Shown here in pieces: positions 35,807-44,636 of a stretch of DNA of 64,000 nucleotides. The position numbers were made by a program, and so were the translations under genes. Numbering within the stretch: the first letter of the stretch is position 1; the number at the start of each line of letters is the position of its first letter. Source of the stretch: CALOCY01 sp942491975 (lineage in GTDB: Bacteria > Bacteroidota > Bacteroidia > Bacteroidales > Prolixibacteraceae); NCBI GenBank assembly GCA_942491975.1, contig CALOCY010000004.1, forward strand, positions 248,001 to 312,000, in the 5' to 3' direction. The notes beneath the pieces were generated by a model. The model searched no databases. It saw only the letters and a list, made by a program, of their open reading frames with translations, and was not told the DNA's origin.

Positions 35807-36336
35807 TTTTCCTCGAATTTATCGTTTAGAAGCGTGTTGCTGTTTGTCTTAATTGGGGGGCGTGCAAAATGAAGTCAAAGAAATAAAAAAAACAGGTACA
35901 AACACCATGATTCTTCATTTTATTGACGAACAGCACTCTCTTTTCGATGAACAGGCCCTTTTTATAAATTAAACACAGGGAATAGCGCAATATATTGTTA
36001 GTCAGTGATATTTGAATATGATAAAATGACATCTGAAATCTTTTATTATTCCAATTAGGATTAAATAAACGGTGAAAGAACATTGATACAGGTATTTTTA
36101 ACCCATTGCTGCGAAAAAGTGTTAATTTGCGGTGACAATAGTTCGTTAAACTTTTTCAAAGTTAAAGTTTGTAAGATACTAACAGATTGATTATTAGTTA
36201 CATAGTTGATTTTGATGAGCTTTGGAAAAGTTTTGATATTCAATCAGTTACAAAAAAGCAACGAACTGTTACGGTGAAGAAAAGTGTTAAAAAACGGATT
36301 GTATTAGAAATAAATCTGCTGTCGTTTTTGCTAAAG
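35807..36336. other. Intergenic region between divergent genes
   Basis: 530 bp between the polysaccharide operon and the subtilase gene. The frames in it lack any family resemblance. TAAATTCG 15-20 bp upstream of the 35806 start is a weak -7 box. A short imperfect AACTTTTTCAAAGTT palindrome occurs near 36148. Nothing else recognised. Confidence 0.45.
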
Positions 36337-36348
36337 ATGATTTTGATT

Positions 36349-37962
36349 ATGAAACCTGTTTTATTGTTTTTATTGCTGGTGTGTGTGAACCATGTGTTTT
36401 CACAGGAAAATTACTACCTGATTTTTCTTACAGATAAGGAAGGGGGTACACACTCGTTGAGCCGACCGGAAGAATTTCTTTCACAACGGGCAATTGAGCG
36501 GCGCATACAACAAAATATTGCATTGGATGAAACAGATTTGCCGGTTAGTCCGGTTTACCTGGATAGCCTTGCAATATTGGGACTGGAAAAGGTGTGTGTG
36601 TCAAAATGGCTCAATACAGTGACGGTAAAGAGCGATAACAGTGAGCTTATGGATACGCTTCAAGACCTCTCGTTTGTAGATACATTGTGGTTAACCAAGC
36701 CGGGTTTAACAGTAAAATCGCTTCATCAAAAGTTTGACAATGAACAGTGGGGCGAGGTATGGGTTAACGACTCTTCGGATTATGGCTATTCGTGGAAACA
36801 ACTTGCACTGCATAAAGGAGAGTGGTTTGACTCACTGGGTTACCTGGGAGAAGGCATGCACATTGCGTTATTGGATAACGGGTTCAATAACGTGGCTCAA
36901 AATATTGCGTTTGACAGCCTTTATGCACAGGACAGGGTGCTTGGCACCCGTGATTTTGTCAATCCGGGCGGCGATGTTTATACTACAGGCACACACGGTA
37001 TGCAGGTGTTGTCGGTGATGGCATCGAATATCCCGGGGCAACTGTTGGGGATAGCCCGGCATGCCAACTACTGGTTGTTGCGTACCGAAGATAATGCTTC
37101 GGAATACACGGTCGAAGAAGATTTTTGGATTGCCGGGGCTGAATTTGCCGACAGCGCGGGGGTGGATATTATCTCGTCCTCACTGGGATATGCAGAGTTT
37201 GACGACCCGGCAATGGATTACACACGTGAAGACCTTGACGGGCAAACCATCCGGGTAACTAAAGCAGCAAACCTCGCCTTTCAGAAAGGGATACTGGTGG
37301 TCAACAGTGCGGGCAACGAAGGCAATGACCCGTGGAAATATATCATTGCCCCGTCTGACGGGACAGGGGTGATTTCGGTAGGGGCTGTAAATGTAGAAGG
37401 GACAAGGGCCGATTTTAGCTCTATGGGGCCGGGTTTGGAATTGGTAAAGCCCAATGTGATGTCGGTAGGGCAACATACATACGGGTTGAACAGCTTGGGA
37501 AATATTGCCACCATATCAGGTACGTCGTATTCGGCCCCGATGCTCTCATCACTGGCAGCATGTTTGTGGCAGTACTACCCGGAGAAGACAAATGCCGAAA
37601 TAAAACAGATGATAGAAGAGGGGGGTGACAGGTATGCCGAACCGGATACCCTGTATGGATATGGAATCCCTGATTTTTATAAAATTCTTGATATTCAAAC
37701 AACTGCTGAATATGCATTAAAGAGTCCTGTGAAGGTTTTTCCTAACCCGTTCAGCCGGGAACTTAGGATAATACTTCCCCCGGAAGTCAAAGGTGTGTTG
37801 GAAGTCTCCCTCTACTGCCAGGACGGGGTAAAGGTGTTTTATGAAAAGTTTAGCGCAGGGGTTCCTGTGCTGATCAATAAATTAGCCGGTTTGGGGCATG
37901 GGATGTACGTGTTGGAAGTAAAAAACGGGAATAACTATTACCGGGAGAAGGTGGTAAAATGA
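36349..37962 (+). CDS. Subtilisin-like serine protease with T9SS sorting domain
   Basis: 537 aa from ATG 36349; the ATG at 36337 is also possible. Signal peptide (LLFLLLVCVNHVFSQ), a propeptide of about 120 residues, and an S8 catalytic domain with Asp about residue 175 (IALLDNGFN), His about 216 (THGMQVLSVMASN) and Ser about 393 (SGTSYSAPMLSS). The last about 75 residues are a type-A T9SS domain (VKVFPNPFSRELRI ... GMYVLEVKNGNNYYREKVVK). Exported through the type IX system. It stands immediately left of the cassette island. Confidence 0.93.
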   Translation: MKPVLLFLLLVCVNHVFSQENYYLIFLTDKEGGTHSLSRPEEFLSQRAIERRIQQNIALDETDLPVSPVYLDSLAILGLEKVCVSKWLNTVTVKSDNSELMDTLQDLSFVDTLWLTKPGLTVKSLHQKFDNEQWGEVWVNDSSDYGYSWKQLALHKGEWFDSLGYLGEGMHIALLDNGFNNVAQNIAFDSLYAQDRVLGTRDFVNPGGDVYTTGTHGMQVLSVMASNIPGQLLGIARHANYWLLRTEDNASEYTVEEDFWIAGAEFADSAGVDIISSSLGYAEFDDPAMDYTREDLDGQTIRVTKAANLAFQKGILVVNSAGNEGNDPWKYIIAPSDGTGVISVGAVNVEGTRADFSSMGPGLELVKPNVMSVGQHTYGLNSLGNIATISGTSYSAPMLSSLAACLWQYYPEKTNAEIKQMIEEGGDRYAEPDTLYGYGIPDFYKILDIQTTAEYALKSPVKVFPNPFSRELRIILPPEVKGVLEVSLYCQDGVKVFYEKFSAGVPVLINKLAGLGHGMYVLEVKNGNNYYREKVVK

Positions 37963-38124
37963 TCTTTTTCGTAAGTAAATGGGAACCGTGGCATGTTAGT
38001 AAATCATCCCTCGCAAAAAAATAAAGCCTGGAAGATACTATTTTGAGCGATAATTAATACATTTACAGTAACTTGTAAGAAAACAGCGATAATAGAAATA
38101 TAAACCAGTGGTATATACACATAC

Positions 38125-38399
38125 GTTGATGCTTCATACGGCTGCTACGCAAGCCTTACGGTTTCTACGTTTCGCTCCACGAAACTCCCAAAACCTAATG
38201 AAGCATCAACGGTGCGGAGCTCAAAAAAAGTTAGTGGTGGCTTGCGCTGTCTCGCTGCGCCGTACAGAAGCATAACACGAGTGTCATACACAATGAACAA
38301 CAAAACTTTTTTTGATACACACCTCACACTTTACTTCCGATTTAAAAATACTTCGTATATTTAATCGGAACCGTGTTCACTGTGCATACACTCCGCACC
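38125..38399 (+). repeat. Mini-cassette unit 1: 86-bp ORF-less cassette + attC-like arm + 80-bp block
   Basis: A 275-bp unit repeated almost exactly at 41870-42144 (two differences seen). It begins GTTGATGCTTCAT and the inverse ATGAAGCATCAAC closes the 86-bp ORF-less part at 38210. Then follow GGTGCGGAG and a long arm TCAAAAAAAGT...ACTTTTTTTGA, and the 80-bp conserved block 38320-38399, which ends CTCCGCACC, the complement of GGTGCGGAG. The next cassette starts GTTATGCCC at 38400. The 60-codon minus-strand frame inside it is conserved only because the DNA is. Confidence 0.85.
38356..38363 (+). promoter_or_regulatory. Possible -7 box inside the 80-bp block
   Basis: TATATTTA (TAnnTTTG with the last base changed) lies in the 3' arm of the CCGATT...AATCGG hairpin, with TTTA about 22 bp upstream. 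The same box occurs in all five block copies (TATCTTTA in one), each 70-180 bp before a cassette gene. Promoter activity is a guess. Confidence 0.3.
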
Positions 38400-38439
38400 G
38401 TTATGCCCAATTGTAAAACACCCTTGCAAATAGGAAAGT

Positions 38440-40581
38440 ATGAAGAAACTGAATGTTAAATTTCAAAACTGTTTTGGAATCTCTAAATTAGAGAAAGAGT
38501 TTGATTTTGAGGGAAGAAGTACAAAAATAATTTATGCACCAAATGGAAGCATGAAAACTTCTTTTGCTAAAACATTTCAAGCCATTTCAAAAGGTATAGA
38601 ACCAAAAGACGAACTCTTTCCCGACCGGGAGAGTCAATACAAAATTGAGTTCAATGGCTCTAGCATTCAACAAGAAAACATTCTGGTATTTGAGTCATAT
38701 TCTGATAATTATTCATCAAAAGAAAAGATGGCAACATTGCTTGTAAATTCAGAATTGAAAAGCAAGTATCAAGAAATTCTTGAAAATATTGAAACAAAAA
38801 AAACAGACGTTTTTAAAGATATTAAACGATTATCAGGCTCAACCAATGCAGAGGATGAAATAAATTCTATTTTTTTAGGTAAAAATATTTTCGAAAAACT
38901 TTTTTCCATTTCTGCTGAAATAAATGCGAAAGAATATCAAGAACTGGATTATAAATATGGTAATGTAATAAACCAAAAGGTTTTTGATTTCTTTAAAGCA
39001 AATTCAGATCTAATTAAAGAATATCTTGAAAAATATACAGAACTAATTAATAAATCAACTTTCTTTAAAAAAGGTGTGTTTGGCACAGACAATGCGATTG
39101 GAGTGAATAAATCACTCACAGATAACCGTTTTTTTGAAGCGAATCATAAAGTAGTATTAGAGGATGAAACAATCATAACTGATAAAGATGGATTAAGTAA
39201 TTTGATAACCAAAGAGAAAGAGAAAATCCTATCCGATAAAGATTTAACTACGAAGTTTGATAAAATTGATAACGCAATTACAAAGAATGCCCAATTAAAA
39301 ACATTAAAAAGTGTACTTGAGAAGAATCCTGATTTAATTTCTGAACTATCCAACTATGAGGACTTTAAAAAGAAATTATGGATTAATTACTTCGCAAGTA
39401 TAAAAGAGAGTTATAACTCATTAATGCAATTATATACAGAATCTCAAGAAGCAATTGGTTTGATTGTCGACAAAGCCAATTCAGAAAAAACTGAATGGGA
39501 GAAAGTTATTGATTTATACAACAATCGCTTTGAAGTTCCATTTAAATTAAAGGTCTTAAATCAGGATGATGTAATTCTTAAGGATAAAATCTCACCCAAT
39601 ATCGGATTTACATATTCAGATGGCAGAGGCAACAGAAGTATCGATGAAAATAGCATCAAGAAATCTTTAAGCACTGGAGAAAAAAGGGCTTTATATTTAC
39701 TAAATGTCATTTTTGAAATTGAAGCTAGGAAAAAAAATGAAAATGATTGTATAATCATTTTGGATGATATTGCAGACTCATTCGATTACAAAAACAAATA
39801 TGCCATAATTGAGTATCTAAAAGATATCTCTGAGTTTCCTAGGTTTCACGTAATCATTTTGACTCATAATTTCGATTTTTACAGAACTGTTGCATCACGC
39901 CTACCTTTAATTAGTTACCCAGATTGCTACATGACAATCAAAAATGAGACAGAGGTGAAGATTGTTAGAGGTCAATACCTTAGGAATGTATTTGATTCTT
40001 GGGTTAAAGTAATTGATAAAAAGGAACGCATTTTTATTGCATCAATTCCGTTTGCAAGAAATATAATTGAATATATAAAAGGAAAAGAAGACACAAATTA
40101 TCTCAGACTGACTAATTTATTACACATTAAGCCGGAAACTAGTTCATTAAAAGTTAGCGACTTGACAAATATTTATGATACGGTCTGGACAGATAAGGAA
40201 TACAATATTGACAACAAATTTGTTTACGACATGATAATGGAAGAAACAGAACAAATCGTCGCAGAGGCTTCAGAAAACATTCTACTTGAAAATAAAATTA
40301 TTTTATCAATTGCGATTCGATTAAAAGCTGAAGAATTTATGATTAAAGAAATAAATTCCGACGAAGAAGTTTCAAATATTAAAAGTAATCAGACAACAGA
40401 ACTAATGCGTTTATATAAAAGTAAATTTCCAACTAAAACGGACGAGACTAAGCTTTTGGAACAGGTAAATCTGATGACTGCTGAAAATATTCATATAAAT
40501 GCTTTTATGTACGAGCCAATATTAGATTTGTCGGACATTTATTTGAAAGGCTTATTTGTGAAGATTACATCTCTGAATTAA
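38440..40581 (+). CDS. AAA_13-type ATPase, probable defence protein (cassette 1)
   Basis: 713 aa. Walker A-like APNGSMKTS at residues 33-41, about 330 residues of coiled-coil and helices, then an ABC-type signature (LSTGEKRALYLLN, about 408), Walker B (IIILDDIADSFD, about 437) and the switch His (LTHNFDF, about 474). The C-terminal 200 residues match no family I know. This SMC/RloC-like layout is typical of nucleic-acid-sensing ATPases in phage-defence pairs. It is followed after 41 bp by a SIR2-like gene on the same strand, in the same cassette. AT-rich unlike the chromosomal genes around, which fits horizontal transfer. Confidence 0.85.
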   Translation: MKKLNVKFQNCFGISKLEKEFDFEGRSTKIIYAPNGSMKTSFAKTFQAISKGIEPKDELFPDRESQYKIEFNGSSIQQENILVFESYSDNYSSKEKMATLLVNSELKSKYQEILENIETKKTDVFKDIKRLSGSTNAEDEINSIFLGKNIFEKLFSISAEINAKEYQELDYKYGNVINQKVFDFFKANSDLIKEYLEKYTELINKSTFFKKGVFGTDNAIGVNKSLTDNRFFEANHKVVLEDETIITDKDGLSNLITKEKEKILSDKDLTTKFDKIDNAITKNAQLKTLKSVLEKNPDLISELSNYEDFKKKLWINYFASIKESYNSLMQLYTESQEAIGLIVDKANSEKTEWEKVIDLYNNRFEVPFKLKVLNQDDVILKDKISPNIGFTYSDGRGNRSIDENSIKKSLSTGEKRALYLLNVIFEIEARKKNENDCIIILDDIADSFDYKNKYAIIEYLKDISEFPRFHVIILTHNFDFYRTVASRLPLISYPDCYMTIKNETEVKIVRGQYLRNVFDSWVKVIDKKERIFIASIPFARNIIEYIKGKEDTNYLRLTNLLHIKPETSSLKVSDLTNIYDTVWTDKEYNIDNKFVYDMIMEETEQIVAEASENILLENKIILSIAIRLKAEEFMIKEINSDEEVSNIKSNQTTELMRLYKSKFPTKTDETKLLEQVNLMTAENIHINAFMYEPILDLSDIYLKGLFVKITSLN

Positions 40582-40622
40582 AAGTAAAAAGATAAAAAAT
40601 AATTGTACTAAATCTAAATTCT

Positions 40623-41759
40623 ATGAGGAAGGCATTTATACTTGGAGCAGGCAGTTCTTACGGACATGGAGTTGAATGTAAAATCAGACCTCCTCTAGGA
40701 AGTGAATTCTTCACACATGAATTAGCCGAAACTCTAAAAGTAAAATATGAATCATTGTTCAATTTGATAACAAATCAAATGAAACTTGATATCAAAAACG
40801 ACACAGTTGATATTGAAAGTTTTATTTCGAGAGTGGAATCATTATCCTATTTGCTTCCAAATACATCTCCTGAAGAAACAATAAAATATACGGGCAGTAT
40901 AGATTTCTATTGGGTGCCTCCTATCAATACAATGATATCATATATTATAGACCTTATATCTTTAAGTCTTAGTTGGGTGAAAGAGCAAACTTGTCCTTAT
41001 CATGATTTTTTAGTTAAGGAGTTCTTAAGTAAAGGTGATTCTATTATAAACTTCAACTATGACCTAATTATTGAGGCATCACTTCGTAAAACAAGAAACT
41101 GGAGTGTGGCTAATGGTTATGGATTTATTAGTAGTGAGAATAAAATTGCAAGTTGTGAAGACATTCTTCTGCTTAAACCTCATGGAAGTTTAAATTGGAA
41201 AACATACGAAACAAAATATACAACTTCTTTAGATTCATATATTTTAAATTCGGGTGTACAAGAAACATTCAGTGAAAAAATTCAAATCTTGGGAATTGAA
41301 AATTTTCTTAATTCAAATTATTTACACTTTGCTCCAAAGATAAGTATTGGTGGTAACGAGTATTATAAGAAAGACCCAAAAACAAGTTGTAAACTAAGAG
41401 ATAACTATGACTTCAACTTTTTACAACCGCTTATTTTCTACCCAACAACAAATAAATCTTTTGACAGATTATCCTTTGGTCAATTAAAAATAGTTTGGGA
41501 TAAAATTTATGAATCAATATTAGAAAGTGATGTTGTTTATGCTTGTGGTTTTTCCTTTAGAGATAAACATTTTAATGAAATAATAAAAAACATATCAAAC
41601 ATTAGAGATTCTAGGATTGAATTTAGAATAATCGATTATAATGAGAAAATCATTGAGTTTCTTGAAAGTGAATTTAAGGGATTTGAAATTGATTTTATTT
41701 ATGAAACAAAAACTTTAAAGGAGTTTATAGAGAAAACAACAGGGCATAACATTTTGTAA
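40623..41759 (+). CDS. SIR2-like NAD-binding effector protein (cassette 1)
   Basis: 378 aa. Rossmann start KAFILGAGSSYGHG (GAGSS at residues 8-12), IINFNYDLII (N145, D147), LKPHGSLNW with the catalytic-type His187, and YACGFSFRD near residue 310: the SIR2_2-like pattern of NADase effectors in phage-defence systems, not of protein deacetylases (no zinc cysteines). Partner of the AAA ATPase just upstream. The last codons (ACA GGG CAT AAC ATT TTG TAA) contain the cassette's inverse core box GGGCATAAC, so the coding region runs into the recombination-site-like sequence. Confidence 0.85.
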   Translation: MRKAFILGAGSSYGHGVECKIRPPLGSEFFTHELAETLKVKYESLFNLITNQMKLDIKNDTVDIESFISRVESLSYLLPNTSPEETIKYTGSIDFYWVPPINTMISYIIDLISLSLSWVKEQTCPYHDFLVKEFLSKGDSIINFNYDLIIEASLRKTRNWSVANGYGFISSENKIASCEDILLLKPHGSLNWKTYETKYTTSLDSYILNSGVQETFSEKIQILGIENFLNSNYLHFAPKISIGGNEYYKKDPKTSCKLRDNYDFNFLQPLIFYPTTNKSFDRLSFGQLKIVWDKIYESILESDVVYACGFSFRDKHFNEIIKNISNIRDSRIEFRIIDYNEKIIEFLESEFKGFEIDFIYETKTLKEFIEKTTGHNIL

Positions 41760-41869
41760 ATGATCATGGCAGTTTTTAGTGCATATTCCAACAGTCAAAC
41801 CCGCTCCAAAACCAGTGGGTACGCGGACAGGAAATCACACGCAATCTGCCACGCCACTTACAATTTTCC
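41742..41869 (+). other. attC-like site of cassette 1
   Basis: 128 bp from GGGCATAAC (exact complement of the cassette start GTTATGCCC at 38400) to the CC before GTTGATGC. Arms TTGTAAATGATCATGGCAG and CTGCCACGCCACTTACAA form an imperfect hairpin. Length and core boxes fit the integron attC layout (RYYYAAC...GTTRRRY). Confidence 0.7.
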
Positions 41870-42144
41870 GTTGATGCTTCATACGGCTGCTACGCAAGCC
41901 TTACGGTTTCTACGTTTCGCTCCACGAAACTCCCAAAACCTAATGAAGCATCAACGGTGCGGAGCTCAAAAAAAGTTAGTGGTGGCTTGCGCTGTTTCGC
42001 TGCGCCGTACAGAAGCATAACACGAGTGTCATACACAATGAACAACAAAACTTTTTTTGATACACACCTCACACTTTACTTCCGATTTAAAAATACTTCG
42101 TATCTTTAATCGGAACCGTGTTCACTGTGCATACACTCCGCACC
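41870..42144 (+). repeat. Mini-cassette unit 2
   Basis: Second full 275-bp copy of the unit at 38125-38399, with two differences seen (CTCGCTG to TTCGCTG, and TATATTTA to TATCTTTA in the block). The 80-bp block is 42065-42144. It is followed by the cassette 2 start GTTGGCTGC. Confidence 0.85.
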
Positions 42145-42186
42145 GTTGGCTGCAAGTTCAAGAAACATCCTACATAAATTAGAAAT

Positions 42187-43521
42187 ATGAAAAACACATT
42201 TATTTTTAGTATTTGCATCCTGATTTTTGGTTGCTCAAAATTACCTGAGAAGCAGATTATAGTTGCTGGTAGTATAGACGATTCAAAGGTTTCAATTGTG
42301 AAGTTAAGTACAGCTGACTCAACATACATTGATACGGTTAGAAGTGGACATTTTTCTTTTTCCATTCCTACTACAACTGCAAATTATGTGGATTTAAAAA
42401 TAGGAAAGAAAATACCTTTATATTTAGAACCAAGTGACAGTATCTTTGTAGAATACACTAATAAAAACTATTTATTTTCAGGACTTGGATTTGAAGAAAG
42501 TAAGTTTCTATATAAGAAAGGAGAACTTATTAATAAATTGGGATTTAACGACCCAAGAAAAATCGACATTGAATTGTTCTCTTCTGAAACAGATTTGTTT
42601 CGAGCCAAAATTGACAGTATTAAAAAAATTAGAATCACGCAAATAGAGGACTTTAAAGGTCAATACCCTAATATATCAGATTCATTTTGTAAAATTGAGA
42701 AAGAACTTATTGACTACTTTGTTATTAATCAATTATTTTCATATCCCGGATTTCATGAAATGTTAACCAAGAATAAACCAAATCTTTCTGATAATTATTA
42801 CCATTTTACAACCAACATTCAACCAGACAGAAAAGAGCTTTATTCATTTAACGAATATAAATCTGCAATAAACAAGCTGTTAGACTATAAAACAGAATTA
42901 TTTACCGATAAGTACTTTTTGGCTAAAGAGATACTGACTGATGGTCATTTCTTTGTTGACATTATGTACCGTAATTTCCACAGACATATTAATTTCAACG
43001 GGATTGATGGTATCGATTCAATATGTATTGATTTTATTACTCATATGAAAGATGAAGAGCAAAAAGGAAATTTGAAGAGTAAATATGACAGTTGGAGGAA
43101 TTTAGCGAAAGGAGAAAAAGCGCCAAATTTTGAAATTAAGGATGACAAGGGAAGGTTGGTTAAGTTGTCAGATTTCAAAGGAAGGATTGTGTATGTAGAT
43201 TGTTGGAGCTCATATTGTGGACCGTGTATAGCCGAAATGCCTTCAATGAAGAAACTCTCTGAAGAATTTATAAATAAAGATATAGTATTTGTTTCAATCT
43301 CGGCTGATAAAGACATAGACAGGTGGCTTAATAAACTGAGAGAGTTTGACTTAAATACAATTAATTTATGCACTGAAGGAGCAAGACATAAGTTCAATAA
43401 TGATTATAATGCCAAAGCATTTCCAAGATATATTTTGATTGATGAAGAAGGAATTATTATTGATGCAACGGCTGATAAACCATCAATGATAAAAGAAGAA
43501 TTAGAAAAACTATTGCTATAA
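42187..43521 (+). CDS. Thioredoxin-like (TlpA-type) lipoprotein (cassette 2)
   Basis: 444 aa. Lipobox LIFGC with Cys at residue 16, so a lipid-anchored envelope protein. Residues 20-110 resemble DUF4369 (IVAGSIDDSKVSIVKLS ... YLEPSDSIFVEY), a middle helical part follows, then a thioredoxin-fold domain (APNFEIKDDKGRLVKLSDF, CGPC at C344/C347, AFPRYILIDEEG). Probably a thiol-disulfide oxidoreductase in the periplasm. Only gene of its cassette. The same architecture is common as chromosomal genes in Bacteroidota, so it is an ordinary function picked up by the array. Confidence 0.88.
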   Translation: MKNTFIFSICILIFGCSKLPEKQIIVAGSIDDSKVSIVKLSTADSTYIDTVRSGHFSFSIPTTTANYVDLKIGKKIPLYLEPSDSIFVEYTNKNYLFSGLGFEESKFLYKKGELINKLGFNDPRKIDIELFSSETDLFRAKIDSIKKIRITQIEDFKGQYPNISDSFCKIEKELIDYFVINQLFSYPGFHEMLTKNKPNLSDNYYHFTTNIQPDRKELYSFNEYKSAINKLLDYKTELFTDKYFLAKEILTDGHFFVDIMYRNFHRHINFNGIDGIDSICIDFITHMKDEEQKGNLKSKYDSWRNLAKGEKAPNFEIKDDKGRLVKLSDFKGRIVYVDCWSSYCGPCIAEMPSMKKLSEEFINKDIVFVSISADKDIDRWLNKLREFDLNTINLCTEGARHKFNNDYNAKAFPRYILIDEEGIIIDATADKPSMIKEELEKLLL

Positions 43522-43526
43522 AACCA

Positions 43527-43648
43527 GCAGCCAACAATGTATAAAAATAATAGCCGGTATAGTAGTAAAATCAAGGGTTGTAGCCCACTTTAGCTTTCTT
43601 GCAACTTGATAGTTTTGAGGCACGCAGTCGGCTACATATTTTTATACT
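43527..43648 (+). other. attC-like site of cassette 2
   Basis: Starts GCAGCCAAC, the complement of the cassette start GTTGGCTGC at 42145. Arms GTATAAAAATAATAGCCG and CGGCTACATATTTTTATAC pair almost completely, so this is the clearest hairpin of the array. It runs directly into the 80-bp block. Confidence 0.75.
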
Positions 43649-43728
43649 CACCTCACACTTTACTTCCGATTTAAAAATACTTCGTATATTTAATCGGAAC
43701 CGTGTTCACTGCGCATACACTCCGCACC
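43649..43728 (+). repeat. 80-bp conserved block, stand-alone copy
   Basis: CACCTCACAC ... CTCCGCACC with the hairpin CCGATTtaaAAATAC/GTATaTTTAATCGG. One base differs from the other copies (CACTGCGCATAC). No mini-cassette precedes it. It leads into cassette 3 (GTTGTAGTGC at 43729). Confidence 0.85.
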
Positions 43729-43882
43729 GTTGTAGTGCATTATGACTCGTCCTAGAACATATCAACATAAAAGTAAGTAATTATGTGTAAAACTGAAATA
43801 GTAGATAATCAGGAGCTAGAATAAAAATTAGTCTCAATTAAAAAGCAATCATACTAAGAAAAAACATCAAACAATTCTAAAT

Positions 43883-44611
43883 ATGAAATCAAAAATTGTA
43901 ATCGGAATACTAATCTTTGCTTTTGCATATGGTACTATTATAGCACAAGATTCTGTCTTTATTCCATCTCCAAGCAAAGTAGTGCCTGGTGAAATAAACC
44001 ATCAAGATCCCTCAGAAGATGAAAAAAAAGCATTCAGGTTTGGTGGTAAATTAGGATTAAATATGGCAACTATACCTACCTCTCTTGAAATTAATACCGC
44101 CTTTAATGAAGCAAGAAACAGAGAGTTAAATACAGAGTATCTTCCCTCTTTTTATATTGGACTTTTGACTGAGTATACTTTAAATAATAAGGATTTTAAG
44201 ATACAAGCCGAAATTCTATTTTCTAGAAACGGAACCAGACATAGTGAGAACAACTATATTAAAATTGATGAGATCCTTATGCCGCTTGTCCTGAAATATG
44301 ATCTTAGCCATGATTTTGATCTGGCTTTAAATGTTTATGGCGGTGTTTTTACGGGTTATATTTTTAAGGCCTTTGGATTTGAAGATGAGGAAGACGCTCC
44401 AAAATACGACATTACGAGCCAATATACTTCTTTTGATTCAGGCATGATCATTGGCGTAGGTTATGCCATTACAGATCATATAATTGTTGATGCCAGATTT
44501 AACTACGGCTTTTCAAATATATCAAAAGCTTCGGCTGTTACCGATCAAATAGAAGCAGAATTAACATCCTATAACAGATTCTTATATTTTGGTTTTAATT
44601 ATATGTTTTAA
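43883..44611 (+). CDS. Outer-membrane beta-barrel protein (cassette 3)
   Basis: 242 aa. Signal peptide (residues 1-21, ending IIAQ), about 30 disordered residues, then an eight-stranded-type barrel (FGGKLGLNMATIP, FYIGLLTEYTL, DIIGVGYA-like GMIIGVGYAITDHIIVDARF) ending in aromatic FLYFGFNYMF. Resembles the PorT/OMP_b-brl families. It is followed after 25 bp by a metalloprotease-like lipoprotein in the same cassette, so the two may work together at the cell surface. Function unknown. Confidence 0.8.
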   Translation: MKSKIVIGILIFAFAYGTIIAQDSVFIPSPSKVVPGEINHQDPSEDEKKAFRFGGKLGLNMATIPTSLEINTAFNEARNRELNTEYLPSFYIGLLTEYTLNNKDFKIQAEILFSRNGTRHSENNYIKIDEILMPLVLKYDLSHDFDLALNVYGGVFTGYIFKAFGFEDEEDAPKYDITSQYTSFDSGMIIGVGYAITDHIIVDARFNYGFSNISKASAVTDQIEAELTSYNRFLYFGFNYMF

Positions 44612-44636
44612 AATTTCTACATAGAACTAATTCATT

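Noticed and set aside
35826..36083. 85-aa minus-strand ORF in the gap before the subtilase gene
   Set aside because: Composition and pattern look non-coding, no start signal and no family match.
38145..38327. 60-aa minus-strand ORF (MRCVSKKVLL...) repeated at 41890-42072, with a longer relative at 48054-48302
   Set aside because: It lies wholly within the mini-cassette repeat; identity between copies follows from DNA identity. No start signal, no family resemblance, and it crosses the hairpin arms.
38125..38402. Retron or group II intron explanation for the paired hairpins
   Set aside because: No reverse transcriptase or intron-encoded protein in the island, and the matched core boxes around each ORF fit cassette logic better.
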